From Candidatus Saccharimonadota bacterium (GTDB taxonomy: Bacteria > Patescibacteriota > Saccharimonadia > Saccharimonadales > Saccharimonadaceae): a stretch of 64,000 nucleotides of DNA. Shown here one piece after another: positions 1 through 7,884 of the stretch. Location of the stretch: contig JAFRGM010000004.1 in the NCBI GenBank assembly GCA_017433855.1, positions 103,187 through 167,186 of the forward strand, written 5' to 3'. The notes under the pieces are model-generated. The model did not search any database, was not told where the DNA came from, and saw only the letters and a list, made by a program, of their open reading frames with translations. How positions within the stretch are numbered: the first letter of the stretch is position 1; the number at the start of each line of letters is the position of its first letter. A program made the position numbers and the translations under genes.

Positions 1-248
1 GCATCGCCCGCCACATCTTCGCCAATATTACTCAGTAGTATTGTGTCGTGTCCAAATCGACTCAGGCTAATCGCAACGTTAAGTCCGCCCCCACCCACGT
101 CATATTTAATGCGGTCGATATCAACCTTGCTACCCACTGCAATTTTGCCATAAATCGCAGTATCGCCAATCTCAAGTGGCGTCAAATCGTCACGATCAAT
201 AAGATACAAATCCTGTAAAGCTGCGCCTAGTATCGCGACCCTTGCCAT
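1..248 (-). CDS. PfkB-family carbohydrate kinase, N-terminal part (runs off the window)
   Basis: Only the first 82 or so codons are present; the gene continues past base 1. The N-terminus has the ribokinase/PfkB pattern: a beta-strand start (MARVAILGAA) and a glycine-rich sugar-binding stretch at residues 52-57 (GGGGLN) followed by VAISLSRFG. Members phosphorylate sugars or nucleosides with ATP in the cytosol. The ATP-site half with the catalytic Asp lies outside the window, so the substrate cannot be named. The start ATG overlaps the stop of the preceding epimerase gene by one base (TAATG), so it is the last visible gene of the gap-rpiB-rpe-kinase cluster and probably acts in sugar-phosphate metabolism. 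Confidence 0.8.
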   Translation of the reverse strand, partial: MARVAILGAALQDLYLIDRDDLTPLEIGDTAIYGKIAVGSKVDIDRIKYDVGGGGLNVAISLSRFGHDTILLSNIGEDVAGD

Positions 249-904
249 TATAATACTACTCCGTTTTTATCAATTTCCGCGACCAGCTGTTCGTACATGC
301 TCATTGGGTTTTGTGCCGTTGATAGCGCCGAGCCCACATTGATTACATCGAGGTCTGCGTGTGCTAAAGCGCGCAAGTTGGTCAAATTCGCCCCACCGTC
401 CCAACCAATCTCAAGCTCGGCTTTCATGGCTCTTATCAACGGGATTTTTTCCGTCTGCATCATATCGGCCGCGCCACCCTGCTCGCCTAAAGCTCCTGCA
501 AAAACCAACACATGGTCTACGGCTTTGATGTATTCTTCTACGTTGCCAGGATAAGTGGATGGCAGCAAGGCCACACCAGTTTTAATACCATGCGCCTTTA
601 GTTCATCAAATAGAGGCAGTAGATTTTCTTTGGCCTCGGCATGAAAGATGCATAAAGATGGTTGCAATTTCAAAATTGTATCCATACTCTGTGATGGATT
701 TTCTACCATCATATGCAAATCTGCCGTCCAGCCTTGCGGCCACCAAATATTAGTCACATCCAATGTTTCATTTTTAGCAAAAATACCATCCGTCACATCA
801 ATTTGCACGCGCCGCGTATACAGATTAATACGCTCAATTTGTGCCCTGTAATCCACCTTGTTATTGGAAAGTACCGTCGGTACAATCGTCACGCTTCTAA
901 TCAT
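248..904 (-). CDS. rpe: Ribulose-phosphate 3-epimerase family protein
   Basis: Predicted cytosolic (beta/alpha)8 enzyme interconverting ribulose-5-phosphate and xylulose-5-phosphate. Visible family motifs are DVTDGIF (residues 36-42), LHMMVENP (63-70), FHAEA (87-91) and a phosphate-binding GWDGGAN near 167-173. The usual metal-binding His before the first Asp (HxDxMDG) is Gln here, so metal binding or substrate may differ; a related ketose-phosphate epimerase is possible. I chose ATG 904 over an upstream GTG at 913 because AAGGTGGG lies just ahead of it; this gives 218 residues, normal for the family. It overlaps the end of rpiB and is translationally coupled. Confidence 0.82.
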   Translation of the reverse strand: MIRSVTIVPTVLSNNKVDYRAQIERINLYTRRVQIDVTDGIFAKNETLDVTNIWWPQGWTADLHMMVENPSQSMDTILKLQPSLCIFHAEAKENLLPLFDELKAHGIKTGVALLPSTYPGNVEEYIKAVDHVLVFAGALGEQGGAADMMQTEKIPLIRAMKAELEIGWDGGANLTNLRALAHADLDVINVGSALSTAQNPMSMYEQLVAEIDKNGVVL

Positions 905-1349
905 ATCGCCCACCTTCGTCTAAACGGTTAATCCTGCGCACCCTCCGTTCCACCGGTTCAAAAGGTGTATTTAGGAAAGTTTCGGTAATTTCTTCGGCGC
1001 TCCGTTCGTCTGTAAAATGCGCCGACAGACACAAAACATTGGCATCATCGTGCTCACGAGCTAGCCTAGCGGATTCTATGCTTCCACAATGTGCCGCCCG
1101 TATTCCTCGGAAACGATTTGCCTGCATAGTCATACCGTGTGCCGAATCACAAACCAGTACTCCAAATGCACCACGATTTTCGCGCACATTTTGCGCCACA
1201 CTTATCGCTGCATCATTAAAATCATCTCCGTTTTCGGCAATTTCGTAGGCGCCCAAATCGTAGACAGAGTGACCCTTTTGTTGCAAAAAACTTAGCAAAT
1301 GTTGCTTTAGTTGGAACCCGCGATAATCTGCACCGAGGTAGATTTCCAT
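897..1349 (-). CDS. rpiB: Ribose-5-phosphate isomerase B / LacAB-family isomerase
   Basis: RpiB-type aldose-ketose isomerase of 150 residues, the usual size. It begins with the family strand MEIYLGADYRGFQLK, has GVLVCDSAHGMTMQAN around residues 63-78, and RGIRAAHC after it. Cys67 sits where the catalytic base is in RpiB, but the following glycine/threonine-rich anion hole (usually CGTGIG) reads CDSAHG, so the active-site loop is unusual. Expected reaction: ribose-5-phosphate to ribulose-5-phosphate, feeding the adjacent epimerase. A strong GGGGGTGAAG site precedes the ATG, which overlaps the gap stop codon by one base. Confidence 0.85.
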   Translation of the reverse strand: MEIYLGADYRGFQLKQHLLSFLQQKGHSVYDLGAYEIAENGDDFNDAAISVAQNVRENRGAFGVLVCDSAHGMTMQANRFRGIRAAHCGSIESARLAREHDDANVLCLSAHFTDERSAEEITETFLNTPFEPVERRVRRINRLDEGGRYD

Positions 1350-2353
1350 TATTCTTCACCCCCATAATCTACGGCAAGCTCCACGAGGCGATTAGAATAC
1401 CCCCATTCGTTATCATACCAGGCTACTACTTTTATCATGTTTCCGCCTACCACGTCAATTAAAGGCAAATCAACGATGGCGGAACGCGGGTCGCCAATAA
1501 AATCAGATGATACTAATTCTTCTTCACTTACCCCTATGATGCCATCATAATATGGCTCTGCTGCGGTCTTCTTAAATAATTCTACCAGCTCTTCTTTGGT
1601 GGTGTCGCGCTTCAAGACTGCGGTAATGTCGGAGAGTGACACTACTGGTGTCGGTACTCTTACGGATAACCCGTTAAACTTGCCTTGCAAACTCGGAATT
1701 GTAATAGCTGCCGCCTTTGATGCGCCGGTAGTGGTGGGGACGATGTTTTCGGCTGCCGAGCGCGCTTCGCGCAAATCTTTAGCCGGTGCATCCAAAATGC
1801 GCTGCGACCCAGTATAGGAGTGTACCGTCGTCATCATGGCTTTCTCAATACCAAAATTGTCTTCCAAAACCTTCATAATTGGCGCAATACAGTTGGTGGT
1901 ACACGACGCATTCGAGATAATTTCGTCGCCCGGTTCCAAAATATCTTCATTGACACCAAGCACGATGGTCTTTGCTCCCTCGCCCTTAGCCGGCGCAGAA
2001 ATCACTACGCGCTTCGCACCAGCCGTAATGTGCGCCCGGGCATCTTCGGGCTTTGTAAAAAATCCAGTAGATTCAATCACGACATCTACGCCCAAGTCCT
2101 TCCACGGCAAGCGAGCTGGTTCTTTTTCGGCAAAAACTGGTATCTTATCTCCGTCTATTATGAGATTGTTTTCGTCGCTTTTCACATCACGCTCGTAGAT
2201 TCCATAAGAAGAATCATATTTCAAAAGATGCGCTAAGGTTTTGGCGTCGGTAATATCATTGATAGCAACAACTTTAGCATCTTTGCGCTCGTTTAGAATC
2301 TTAAACGCATTACGCCCAATTCTGCCAAACCCGTTAATCGCAACCTTAATCAT
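1349..2353 (-). CDS. gap: Glyceraldehyde-3-phosphate dehydrogenase
   Basis: Complete 334-residue GAPDH, oxidising glyceraldehyde-3-phosphate to 1,3-bisphosphoglycerate with NAD(P) in lower glycolysis. The Rossmann motif NGFGRIGR is at residues 8-15, the catalytic Cys lies in ASCTTNC near residue 150, and the C-terminal part has WYDNEWGYSNR. The gene has its own -10 (TATAAT preceded by GTGA) and a clear AGGAGG ribosome-binding site 3 nt from the ATG. It heads the operon that continues into rpiB, rpe and the PfkB kinase. Confidence 0.97.
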   Translation of the reverse strand: MIKVAINGFGRIGRNAFKILNERKDAKVVAINDITDAKTLAHLLKYDSSYGIYERDVKSDENNLIIDGDKIPVFAEKEPARLPWKDLGVDVVIESTGFFTKPEDARAHITAGAKRVVISAPAKGEGAKTIVLGVNEDILEPGDEIISNASCTTNCIAPIMKVLEDNFGIEKAMMTTVHSYTGSQRILDAPAKDLREARSAAENIVPTTTGASKAAAITIPSLQGKFNGLSVRVPTPVVSLSDITAVLKRDTTKEELVELFKKTAAEPYYDGIIGVSEEELVSSDFIGDPRSAIVDLPLIDVVGGNMIKVVAWYDNEWGYSNRLVELAVDYGGEE

Positions 2354-2440
2354 AAACCTCCTATAATTCTAATGCTATTATATCACAATTTTATACACTT
2401 TGTGAATATAAAAATAGGCAGAAATACATCTTGTTGGCAA

Positions 2441-2546
2441 CAAAAAACACCTTTCAAGGGGCTTTCGCGACTAACGAGGAGCGAGTGAGCGCCGGTCCGC
2501 CCATAACGATGGGCCGGACCAAGCGTCCCCGAAAAGGTGTTTTTTG
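2441..2546. terminator. rpsG-side terminator with a GC-rich palindromic insertion
   Basis: The outer arms AAAAAACACCTTT and AAAGGTGTTTTTT form a hairpin with a T-run on both strands, placed just after rpsG (minus strand). Instead of a short loop, the arms enclose about 75 nt of GC-rich sequence with a second perfect stem (GGTCCG-CCCAT, loop AACG). The enclosed part is related to the insertions in trmD and dnaX. Confidence 0.7.
2455..2530. repeat. GC-rich palindromic element, intergenic copy
   Basis: Core hairpin at 2494-2520: GTCCG-CCCAT, loop AACG, ATGGG-CCGGAC, with a one-base bulge. The same layout (left flank GCGAG..AGC, stem with the same bulge, 4-nt loop, right flank containing GCG) occurs at 10871-10948 and 26584-26685. 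Stem bases differ in a compensated way between copies. This copy sits inside a transcription terminator rather than a gene. Confidence 0.7.
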
Positions 2547-2568
2547 TCTTCCCGATGGGGGGAGTTTT

Positions 2569-3045
2569 TTAACGAGCAAAGTGCGCAAACGCACGGTTTG
2601 CTTCTGCCATACGGTGACAATCTTCTTTCTTTTTGAAAGCTGCACCGGTTTCGTTGTAAGCATCAACGATTTCTGCTTCAAGACGCTTAGCATATGGCAT
2701 GCCACTGCGTGCGCGCGCCGACTGCACTAGCCAAGTGAAGGCAAAATGCATTTGACGGTGGCCCTGAATTGGGAACGGAATCTGATAGTTTGCACCACCA
2801 ACACGGCGAGATTTCACCTCGAAATCTGGCGAAACGTTAGCGATAGCCTTTTCTAGTACTTCAACTGGGTTCTCAGAATCAAGTTTTTTAGCGGCACCCT
2901 CAATCGCAGCATATACCGCGCGTTCAGCAGCTTGCTTCTTGCCATCTAACATTGATTTGTTGATGAGCCTTTGTACCAAAATTGACTGATATTTACGATC
3001 TGGATTAACTTTACGCTCCAAAGATTTAGTAGTTTTGCGTGGCAT
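2569..3045 (-). CDS. rpsG: Small ribosomal subunit protein uS7
   Basis: 158-residue uS7, binding the 3' major domain of 16S rRNA and nucleating head assembly. The N-terminal PRKTTKSLERK and the conserved VGGANYQIPF and RMAEANRAFAH blocks are clear. It follows rpsL by 2 nt in the classical str order, but fusA and tuf do not follow: a terminator and the gap operon come next. Confidence 0.97.
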   Translation of the reverse strand: MPRKTTKSLERKVNPDRKYQSILVQRLINKSMLDGKKQAAERAVYAAIEGAAKKLDSENPVEVLEKAIANVSPDFEVKSRRVGGANYQIPFPIQGHRQMHFAFTWLVQSARARSGMPYAKRLEAEIVDAYNETGAAFKKKEDCHRMAEANRAFAHFAR

Positions 3046-3047
3046 AA

Positions 3048-3461
3048 TTACTTACCCTCCTTTTTAGCGCCGTACTTAGAACGACCCTGTTTGCGCCCTT
3101 GTACGCCCTGAAGATCCAAAGTGCCGCGTACGATATGATAACGCACACCAGGCAAATCTGGCACACGACCACCGCGTACTAATACTACGGCGTGTTCCTG
3201 TAGGTTATGACCTTCGCCACCAATATAAGCCCAAACTTCCTGACCGTTGGTTAGGCGCACACGCGCAACTTTACGCATAGCGGAGTTTGGTTTTTTCGGG
3301 GTCTTAGTAGTAACTTTAATACAGACACCACGCTTCAAAGGTGAAGCCTTTTCGTAACGCTTTGTTTTAAGCGTGTTCACAATGGAACCAAGCGCTGGAG
3401 ATTTCGATTTTTTCGTCAGCTTCTTGCGAGGCTTACGAATCAACTGATTGATAGTTGGCAT
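3048..3461 (-). CDS. rpsL: Small ribosomal subunit protein uS12
   Basis: 137-residue uS12 of the decoding centre. The near-invariant loops [14 protein letters not shown] and [13 protein letters not shown], which contact the A-site and carry the classic streptomycin-resistance positions, are intact with the wild-type Lys residues. An AGAGGA ribosome-binding site precedes the ATG. It is the first gene of the rpsL-rpsG unit, read from the promoter at 3541-3569. Confidence 0.98.
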   Translation of the reverse strand: MPTINQLIRKPRKKLTKKSKSPALGSIVNTLKTKRYEKASPLKRGVCIKVTTKTPKKPNSAMRKVARVRLTNGQEVWAYIGGEGHNLQEHAVVLVRGGRVPDLPGVRYHIVRGTLDLQGVQGRKQGRSKYGAKKEGK

Positions 3462-3540
3462 TAAAAATCCTCTTAATTTAACTTTAATATACCTCGTTTG
3501 TGTCTACAGCAATAACAAACGAGCTGAAACTCTTATCTTA

Positions 3541-3569
3541 ATTATAGCACACTTTTCTTAAAAAGTAAA
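3541..3569 (-). promoter_or_regulatory. Promoter of rpsL-rpsG (conserved-spacer class)
   Basis: On the minus strand: -35 TTTACT, 17-nt spacer starting TTTT and ending AAAGTGTGC, -10 TATAAT. The same spacer pattern recurs upstream of the 7433 gene, the DUF5680 gene, recR and rplJ. Confidence 0.75.
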
Positions 3570-3572
3570 TAT

Positions 3573-4850
3573 CTACTTATTAACGCTTACGAGATAATCC
3601 AAGGTTTTCTCAATCGTCATCCGGTTTTTGATGTCCATTTTTACGTTAGGATCCTTAATGGACTTCAAAGCCTCTGGTGACCTCTTGTAAACCTCTTTCA
3701 GTTCGGCAATTTTCTCGGCGACCTCGTCGTCTGAAACTGAGATTTTTTCCGCATTGGCTAAGTTTTGCAAAACCAAAGAGCCCTTTACGCGCTGCGTAGC
3801 GATTTCGCGAGCTTTCTTCTCCCAAGACTCAGCGGTTTCACCTGCCCGAGCAATGTACTCTTCAAAAGTTACACCATTAGACGTAGCGTTTCTCGTAACA
3901 TCGTCACGCATCATGCGCATTTGGTCGTCAATTAGGATTTCTGGTGCCGGCACAGTAGATTTCTTCACTAATGCCTCCACGAGATCATTCTTAAAGTTTT
4001 CGGTGTTCTGGCGTTCGGTCTGCGCCGAAAGATTCTTCTTAATGTCTTCTTTTAGCGCCTTTAGGTCCTCGAACGGTCCAACCTTCTTGGCTAATTCGTC
4101 GTTGATTTCTGGCTTCACTACTTCGTTGACCTGCTTGAGTAGAACCTCAAATGTAGTCTTGGCGCCAGCCAAATCTTTCACACCATAATCTTTTGGGAAG
4201 GTAAGCTCTAGTTCAAACTTATCACCTGGCTCGTGACCCACGATTCCATCTTCAAAACCAGGAATGAAAGTACCAGAACCAAGACCCAAGCGATAATCTT
4301 TGGCGGAACCGCCCTCAAAAGCCTTGCCGTCTTTCTTGCCTACAAAGTCAATAATCACCTCGTCGGTGAGTTTTGCTGCACGCTTAGTGACTTTTTTCTC
4401 GGCAAAAGATTGGGCGAGATTGTCTAGTACACCCTGGATATCTTTCTCAGTAATCTTCACCTCTTTCATCTTGACGCCAAGTTTCTTGTAGTCGCCGAGC
4501 TTCACCTCAGGAATAATATCGGCCGTAGCTGTATACTCCAAAACTTCACCCGGAACGTATTTGGTGATATTAGCACCAGGTAGCGCCAAAGGTTGCTTTG
4601 AGTTTTCCATAAAAGCAGTAATAATTGTAGTGCGCACTGCAATATCGGCAGTCTCGGCATTGAGGTCGTTTTCTGGAATAAATTTCTTGGCAACCTCAGT
4701 TGGAACTTTGCCTTTACGGAAACCTTCTACGCGTACCTCTTTAGCGAGTTTATCTAGCGCCTTCTCGGCTGCACTGGTTAAATCTTTACTGTCTAATGTC
4801 ACTGTTATTTCCACACGAGAATCGGACAATTTCTTCACTTTTGTTTTCAT
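3573..4850 (-). CDS. tig: Trigger factor (ribosome-associated chaperone / prolyl isomerase)
   Basis: 425-residue trigger factor: N-terminal ribosome-binding domain with the signature VEGFRKGKVP (near 41-50), a central FKBP-type PPIase domain (about 150-240, with VIIDFVGKKDGKAFEGG and IPGFEDGIVG), and a helical C-terminal chaperone domain. It binds at the nascent-chain exit through L23. I chose the ATG at 4850, which has a GGAG site; a longer ORF from 4892 would place the TATAAT box inside the gene. Transcribed alone from that box. Confidence 0.95.
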   Translation of the reverse strand: MKTKVKKLSDSRVEITVTLDSKDLTSAAEKALDKLAKEVRVEGFRKGKVPTEVAKKFIPENDLNAETADIAVRTTIITAFMENSKQPLALPGANITKYVPGEVLEYTATADIIPEVKLGDYKKLGVKMKEVKITEKDIQGVLDNLAQSFAEKKVTKRAAKLTDEVIIDFVGKKDGKAFEGGSAKDYRLGLGSGTFIPGFEDGIVGHEPGDKFELELTFPKDYGVKDLAGAKTTFEVLLKQVNEVVKPEINDELAKKVGPFEDLKALKEDIKKNLSAQTERQNTENFKNDLVEALVKKSTVPAPEILIDDQMRMMRDDVTRNATSNGVTFEEYIARAGETAESWEKKAREIATQRVKGSLVLQNLANAEKISVSDDEVAEKIAELKEVYKRSPEALKSIKDPNVKMDIKNRMTIEKTLDYLVSVNK

Positions 4851-4891
4851 AAAAACTCCTATATTTACTATATTATAACATAAAATATGCA

Positions 4892-6469
4892 CTATAGCGC
4901 AATCTTACCGGCTGTATTGCGAAAATGCCTAAGTGTAAATCTTGCATCGGCGCCTAGCTTTACCGCCGGATTCATAATATCATATTTGTCGAAAACTTTT
5001 TTAATTCCTAGATAAGTAGTTTTTACCGCATCTGGCATTTCGGCATTGGTCACCAGGGCCTTTACGCGACCCTCTGGTGCTCCGAAAGTTAGTTCGCCAC
5101 GCTGTCTTTTAATGATATATGCACCGGCCCGCAAGAATGCTGTAGCCTTTTTGTTGAAATCATTTTCGTCCACATCAAATTTTGGCCTCAAATGATAATT
5201 CTCTGCACTATACGACCCATACAGCTTCAAATCTAAGTTTAGTCCATTTCCCACCACTTCAAGGTCGTTAATAAAGCTAGACATATTTCGTCTTGGCACA
5301 TAAAAATCCGTCACAATTGGTGGACGCTCTTCACTCCTGGCCTGGTTCAAGAAACAACCAAGCGAATTCTGTAATTCATTTAGTGCTACCTCGGTGGCCG
5401 GCGATTCTATAATCAATCTAGAAGTTTTTGGTAATCGTCGTTCTAATTTTGCTAACTTTTTCAGCGCGTGAGCGCGTCTAGTGTCATATTCTGCATATAC
5501 CACAAATCCAGATTCTAGCGAACTCGTAATATCGCTAAGACGTTTGCCAGTCTCCTCGGCGATTCGGATAATGTCAATATCATAAATATCTAACACTCTA
5601 GGGTGCAAACGATTTGCCGCCTCCAAAAACACTTCAGCATCATGGTAATCTTCAAAAGTTGCAGCTACGCGCTTCGCTGGTTTTCGTATTGGTACAGCAC
5701 GCAAAATTACTTCAGTAATCACACCTAAAGTCCCTTGCGCGCCAAAGAATAGCGGCAGTAGATTAAAGGTCTTTTTGGAACTAACTTTAGTGATATTATG
5801 ATAGCCGGCCTGTCCCTTTGTCGTGGCAATTTCGTTTAGTGCCTCTGTATGAGCTGCGATTTCACTAATCTTACGATAGATTGTCCCCTCTAGTGATTTT
5901 TCACTAGCTTTTCTCGTGAGCGTTCGTCGGTTCAAAGTTTCGGTCTGCAAGATGTCGCCATTGGATAGCACCACCTCAATTCGCTCTACATATTTGGCAA
6001 TGCCATCGTATTTGCCATCGCATGGACTCACGGGGCAATTAGATATAAGCCCGCCAATCGTGTTGTTTTCGTGTTCTTCAATCGGAATGGTTAGACCACT
6101 CAGTGACAGGGCGGTATTTAGCTCTTTTAGGGTAATGCCGGCCTGCACTCTCACTAGACGTTCACGACGATCCGCTTCCAGTAGGCGATTTAACTTCTCT
6201 GTAGAAATCACCATGCCATTACCGAGATCTGCCCCAGTTTCGTCTAAGCCAGCTCCCCGCACCGTTACGGGTAGATTGATACCCTTTGCCGCTAGCTGAT
6301 AGCTAAATCTTAATAATTTACGCACATCATCAGTAGATTCTGGTAAAGCTACAATACGAGGCTTAATTTTTAGCACGGAGCGATCTACCGCGTATGCATC
6401 AAGAATATCTTGCGAATCAAAAACATTCCCTACTGTCAACTGATTTAGATACCTCGCAATTTTACCCAT
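4892..6469 (-). CDS. FAD-linked oxidase / GlcD-like dehydrogenase
   Basis: 525-residue protein of the FAD-binding type 4 (GlcD / D-lactate dehydrogenase) family. The N-terminal half has the PCMH fold: VALPESTDDVRKLL, TVRGAGLDETGADLG in place of the usual GxGTS loop, and TIGGLISNCPVSPCDGKYDG. The C-terminal half is the cap domain; no Fe-S motif is visible. It probably oxidises a 2-hydroxy acid, substrate unknown. The ATG at 6469 lies 10 nt from a TATAAT box; an upstream ATG at 6499 would lie before that promoter. No partner gene is adjacent. Confidence 0.83.
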   Translation of the reverse strand: MGKIARYLNQLTVGNVFDSQDILDAYAVDRSVLKIKPRIVALPESTDDVRKLLRFSYQLAAKGINLPVTVRGAGLDETGADLGNGMVISTEKLNRLLEADRRERLVRVQAGITLKELNTALSLSGLTIPIEEHENNTIGGLISNCPVSPCDGKYDGIAKYVERIEVVLSNGDILQTETLNRRTLTRKASEKSLEGTIYRKISEIAAHTEALNEIATTKGQAGYHNITKVSSKKTFNLLPLFFGAQGTLGVITEVILRAVPIRKPAKRVAATFEDYHDAEVFLEAANRLHPRVLDIYDIDIIRIAEETGKRLSDITSSLESGFVVYAEYDTRRAHALKKLAKLERRLPKTSRLIIESPATEVALNELQNSLGCFLNQARSEERPPIVTDFYVPRRNMSSFINDLEVVGNGLNLDLKLYGSYSAENYHLRPKFDVDENDFNKKATAFLRAGAYIIKRQRGELTFGAPEGRVKALVTNAEMPDAVKTTYLGIKKVFDKYDIMNPAVKLGADARFTLRHFRNTAGKIAL

Positions 6470-6525
6470 CCTACTTATGATTATATCACATCGTTCCATT
6501 TTGTTGTAATTTTCTTAATTTTAAA

Positions 6526-6580
6526 ATCCCCCTGTTGCCAGGGGGATGCGCCAATCACTTGCTAGCCATTAGTGATTGGC
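6526..6580 (-). terminator. Double hairpin terminator after the 6581 gene
   Basis: Two hairpins follow the stop codon on the minus strand: CAATCACT/AGTGATTG (6550-6580), then ATCCCCCT/AGGGGGAT (6526-6547) followed by TTTT. Confidence 0.7.
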
Positions 6581-7030
6581 TCAGACGCGGGAAAGAAGTT
6601 TGATGCGTGACTGCAACTTTTTTCTGAGACTCAGCTCGTGCAGTATCAGCTTGGTGATTTGGCCGTTGTCGGCCTTCTCCGGGATAATCGTAACCGGGAA
6701 GAAGTCTTCGGGCGCGCCGGAGATGCCTTCAATCTGCTCCAGTTGCGTCTGGAGACTCAAACGATCTTGCAGAATCTCCTGCAGCAGGCTGTAGGGCGGG
6801 CTCCATACTGCGCCAATAAACTTCACGGCCTCCGAACCATCGTTCAGGACGGCCTCCGCCATTTCGCTGTCCAGCTGGCTCATCACTCGCAGGCTGACGT
6901 GTCCGGTGATTAACTTTTTCAGGCTACGCGTCATCAGGTCGCCGTTGTTGCTCGTGATGCGATAGCTGAAGCGACGACGCTTGCCGGCGCACTCCACCTC
7001 GACGGTTACGTATCTTTCCTTGCTCTTCAT
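6581..7030 (-). CDS. Uncharacterised 149-residue protein
   Basis: I do not recognise the family. The protein starts MKSKERYVTVEVEC, is soluble with no signal or membrane segment, mixed charged and hydrophobic, and ends in a basic helix (LRKKLQSRIKLLSRV). A strong GGGGGAG site precedes ATG 7030, preferred over ATG 7063. It is a monocistronic unit with a near-consensus promoter and a double terminator. Its codons are visibly richer in G+C than those of neighbours, as also in the DUF5680 gene (11334), the 40304 gene and the small 60264 gene, which suggests different selection or a separate origin. Confidence 0.75.
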   Translation of the reverse strand: MKSKERYVTVEVECAGKRRRFSYRITSNNGDLMTRSLKKLITGHVSLRVMSQLDSEMAEAVLNDGSEAVKFIGAVWSPPYSLLQEILQDRLSLQTQLEQIEGISGAPEDFFPVTIIPEKADNGQITKLILHELSLRKKLQSRIKLLSRV

Positions 7031-7110
7031 AAAGAACTCCCCCAAATTAAATTCAAAGGCCATCTCCCCGCATTAGCTAGCACGATTAGATGAAGACCTT
7101 TGTTAAACAT

Positions 7111-7139
7111 ATTGTACCACAAAAATTATTCTTTGGCAA
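7111..7139 (-). promoter_or_regulatory. Promoter of the 6581 gene
   Basis: Minus strand: -35 TTGCCA (7139-7134), 17-nt spacer, -10 TACAAT (7116-7111). The leader is about 75 nt before the GGGGGAG site. Confidence 0.7.
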
Positions 7140-7171
7140 GAAAAAACACCCAACAGAGTGCTTGCTAATTG

Positions 7172-7198
7172 GTGCTTGGTACCCGAGACAGGACTTGA
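7172..7198 (-). repeat. Partial copy of the tRNA-Leu 3' end
   Basis: 27 nt identical at 26 of 27 positions to 7234-7260, which covers the 3' end of tRNA-Leu (CCA, acceptor and part of the T-arm) plus 5 nt beyond. It lies directly downstream of the tRNA in the same orientation. An inverted repeat GACTTG...CAAGTC follows. It is too short to be a tRNA. Confidence 0.85.
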
Positions 7199-7238
7199 TT
7201 CGTAAGAACAAGTCCGTAGTATGCACTAAAATAGTGCT

Positions 7239-7323
7239 TGGTGCCCGAGACAGGACTTGAACCTGCACACCTAATGGCATATGCTCCTAAGGCATACGTG
7301 TATACCAATTTCACCACTCGGGC
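7239..7323 (-). tRNA. tRNA-Leu (anticodon UAG)
   Basis: 85-nt type II tRNA with acceptor GCCCGAG/CTCGGGC, anticodon arm TATGC-CTTAGGA-GCATA giving anticodon UAG (reads CUN Leu), a long variable arm, T-arm GCAGG-TTCAAGT-CCTGT and an encoded CCA end. A promoter with TTGCTT, 17 nt and TAAAAT lies upstream, partly within the previous gene's terminator. Confidence 0.96.
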
Positions 7324-7350
7324 CTAACACAATTTTAGCATAGTAAGCCC

Positions 7351-7376
7351 AAAAAAGCAATCCCAAGGACTGCTTT
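7351..7376 (-). terminator. Terminator of the 7433 gene
   Basis: Minus-strand hairpin GCAGTCC/GGATTGC with loop TTG, followed by TTTTTT. It also overlaps the -35 region of tRNA-Leu. Confidence 0.65.
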
Positions 7377-7432
7377 TATGGCGCCGCAAAGGCTCAAATT
7401 TTATGTCAGATCCTTAAGCCTCGTGCCTAAGT

Positions 7433-7822
7433 TTAAGCGCGACGTTTATTCAATACAACGGTCGTCACTACGGTGGTTAAAGCACCTAGGCCTAATGCTA
7501 TTGGCAGTAAATCTTCTGGCCCGGTGTTTGGCACGCTAGTTGGAGTGACTATTGCAGGGCTAGTTGTTTTGGCGGTAGTGTTAGACGCGGCCGCATTCGT
7601 GTTTGATGCACTCTTGGTGGTTGTTGCGGGCTTCTCAGTCTCTTTTTTATCTTCCACCAAAGTAAACTCAGTGTTCTCTTCGCCACCAAGATTTACGCTA
7701 GTTTTATTGGTCGCCACCACCACGATAGACACGATTAGCGCCAAGATAACCGCCACAGTTGCCACTGCAAAAATAATAACTTTACGGCGTTCTTTGGCTT
7801 GCATTTCATCTGGATTATACAT
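7433..7822 (-). CDS. Putative wall-anchored protein with PNTG-type sorting signal
   Basis: 129 residues: a short cytosolic N-terminus, a strong membrane segment (about 19-43), a Thr/Ser/Asn/Ala-rich linker, then VPNTG, a hydrophobic stretch and a basic tail NKRRA. The C-terminal tripartite layout is that of a sortase substrate (LPxTG-like). With both an N-terminal anchor and a sorting signal it could be a short surface or pilus-related protein. ATG 7822 is preferred because AAGGAG lies 6 nt upstream. A sortase gene is present at 53695-54198, not adjacent. Confidence 0.65.
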   Translation of the reverse strand: MYNPDEMQAKERRKVIIFAVATVAVILALIVSIVVVATNKTSVNLGGEENTEFTLVEDKKETEKPATTTKSASNTNAAASNTTAKTTSPAIVTPTSVPNTGPEDLLPIALGLGALTTVVTTVVLNKRRA

Positions 7823-7843
7823 GAAAAACTCCTTATTCACACC

Positions 7844-7872
7844 ATTATATCACACTTTTGCTAAAAAATCAA
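7844..7872 (-). promoter_or_regulatory. Promoter of the 7433 gene (conserved-spacer class)
   Basis: Minus strand: -35 TTGATT, 17-nt spacer starting TTTTAGC and ending AAAGTGTGA, -10 TATAAT. Confidence 0.75.
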
Positions 7873-7884
7873 GATTATTGTTTA

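Noticed and set aside
2431..2730. A plus-strand ORF over the rpsG terminator
   Set aside because: It overlaps the rpsG coding region and the palindromic element and has no initiation signals.
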